Origin: G963663735 sp963663735
GTDB taxonomy: Bacteria > Acidobacteriota > UBA6911 > RPQK01 > JAPXNP01
Length of the DNA stretch: 64,000 nucleotides
NCBI GenBank assembly: GCA_963663735.2
Contig: CAXXHN010000002.1
Location: forward strand, 1,426,001-1,490,000
Reading direction: 5' to 3'
Shown here: piece after piece, positions 63,032 to 64,000 of the stretch
How the letters are laid out: each line of letters starts with the position of its first letter
Numbering within the stretch: the stretch's first letter is position 1
Notes under the pieces: model-generated
What the model saw: only the letters and a program-made list of their open reading frames with translations
The model's database searches: none
Told to the model about the DNA's origin: nothing
Translations under genes and position numbers: made by a program

Positions 63032-64000
63032 ATGTTGAATCAATTAACAAGATTTGTGTTTTTCCGGTTTATGATTCTGTTTCTCCTTCCCCTATCTTGC
63101 TTTTCAGGACTGGCTCAACCTTCCGACTCTCAAACCAGGTTCAAGGTTGAGGTCAGCCTGGTACAGGTGGAGGTAAGAATAACAAAGGACGGCCGACCTG
63201 TTGAGGGCCTGGAAAAGAAAGATTTCAGGATCAAAGAAAACGGAAAGGAGCAGGAGGTTTCCTTCCTGGATTTCGTAAAAGCACCATCCAGAATAGCTTT
63301 TGAGTCCGAAACAGCTACTGACATCAGTTCTGGAAGCGGTACCAGGGAAAAAACAGCATCGGATTCAACTGTCCAGCCCCCTCCTGAACCATCCTGGATC
63401 TACCTGCTGACTGAGCTAGGTGACTCCTTTGAATTCCGGCGGTCCGCTGAAGCCATACGGGAGTTTATCAAAAAGGAGTTCCGACCGGGATTCTACATTT
63501 CCCTGGGAGGCCTGCCCTACACCGACAACAAGGAAATGCTGCTGGCTACCCTGGACAGACTGGAAGGCAAACCTTATGGACAGGGCAGCGGAATAACTCC
63601 AGAAATTACACATCTGCAGCAGCTGGAGGATATGCGAAGAATCGCATATGCCATATCCATCGGAGAAAACTTCAACACCATTGAAGATGACCTTGCCCAT
63701 GAATCCATGTTCAACGGAAGCAACAACCCAAGGATCGACAAGGCACCCATGATATCAGTTGAAACCGTTGCCCGGCAGATCATGTTCTACGGACAACTGG
63801 CCATATTTAGGTACATGGACCTTGTGGAGAGGATGGCCCTGCTTCCAGGCAAAAAATCAATCGTACTTTTCCGCAGTGGGCTGCGAATGGATCGAGACAA
63901 CACCCCTCTAATGGAGCGTTTGCTGGCTACGGCTGTCAGAAACCGGGTAAGCTTTTACACTGTGGATGCCAGGGGACTGGATGTAGCGACTCCGGTCAAG
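63032..64000 (+). CDS. VWFA-related acidobacterial-domain exported protein (3' end outside window)
   Basis: An open frame of 323 codons with no stop before the window end, starting at ATG 63032 after a strong AGGAGG (63022-63027). The first ~30 residues are a signal peptide (FFRFMILFLLPLSCFSGLAQ). Then comes the VWFA-related acidobacterial pattern: FKVEVSLVQVEVRITKDGRPVEGLEKKDFRIKENGKEQEV, followed by a von Willebrand A-like domain (KKSIVLFRSGLRMDRDNTPL, RNRVSFYTVDARGLDV). In the usual VWFA position for a DxSxS metal site I see WIYLLTELGDSFE, so the MIDAS motif seems altered. The family is exported, expanded in Acidobacteriota and uncharacterised. Confidence 0.85.
   Translation, partial: MLNQLTRFVFFRFMILFLLPLSCFSGLAQPSDSQTRFKVEVSLVQVEVRITKDGRPVEGLEKKDFRIKENGKEQEVSFLDFVKAPSRIAFESETATDISSGSGTREKTASDSTVQPPPEPSWIYLLTELGDSFEFRRSAEAIREFIKKEFRPGFYISLGGLPYTDNKEMLLATLDRLEGKPYGQGSGITPEITHLQQLEDMRRIAYAISIGENFNTIEDDLAHESMFNGSNNPRIDKAPMISVETVARQIMFYGQLAIFRYMDLVERMALLPGKKSIVLFRSGLRMDRDNTPLMERLLATAVRNRVSFYTVDARGLDVATPVK

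Overview
The window looks like a chromosome segment from a Gram-negative, heterotrophic member of the Acidobacteriota or a close relative such as Aminicenantes-type lineages. Three gene families typical of that phylum support this: an ADOP (acidobacterial duplicated orphan permease) gene next to an acidobacterial-type PadR regulator (9.0-12.0 kb), a VWFA-related acidobacterial-domain protein running off the right edge (63.0 kb), and many large secreted proteins. No rRNA, tRNA, CRISPR array or phage gene was seen. Base composition looks moderate by eye (not computed).

Layout. 0-12 kb: tail of a secreted LRR/FN3-type protein, a DUF1080 lipoprotein, a 35-residue lysine-rich peptide, a zinc-ribbon membrane protein, an MFS carrier, a Tat-exported esterase, and a PadR-ADOP-HlyD-ATPase efflux operon with a near-perfect promoter and an operator-like palindrome. 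12-21 kb: a carbohydrate region with a DUF5009/HGSNAT-like membrane protein, GH51 arabinofuranosidase, MFS carrier, SGNH lipoprotein, WbsX/GH99-like protein and DUF4832 protein. 21-23 kb: an LRR/FN3 paralogue interrupted by one in-frame TGA. 23.7-26.4 kb: perR-katG peroxide-defence operon behind overlapping palindromes. 26.8-30.4 kb: BlaI repressor, M56/BlaR1-like membrane protease with a TonB C-terminus, and a TPR-thioredoxin (TlpA-like) exported protein. 30.9-46.4 kb: GlpT-like antiporter, CocE-type hydrolase, unknown exported protein, TPR protein, YIP1 protein, a small ABC exporter, an autoregulated XRE regulator, 2,3-diketogulonate reductase, MerR-SRPBCC pair, nitroreductase, a dead acetyltransferase, a serine hydrolase and a Gfo/Idh/MocA oxidoreductase. 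46.7-52.3 kb: an envelope-glycan-like cluster with two LpxL-like acyltransferases (both lacking the usual catalytic acid), a radical SAM/SPASM enzyme, a GT2 glycosyltransferase and a DegT aminotransferase. 52.9-58.5 kb: two complete tandem LRR/FN3 paralogues. 58.6-60.95 kb: a degenerate IS21 element abutting the 5' end of a second, broken TPR-thioredoxin gene.

The most distinctive feature is the four-member family of exported proteins (positions 3, 20939, 52907 and 55741). Each complete copy carries a plant-type leucine-rich repeat block of variable length, one fibronectin-III-like domain, and a conserved C-terminal half of about 430 residues that I do not recognise and that is itself built of four related units of about 110 residues. 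Other notable points are paired decay of paralogues (LRR and TPR-thioredoxin families), several promoters that predict leaderless transcripts, a family of compound palindromes between genes, and a 36-bp perfect palindrome over the translation start of istA.
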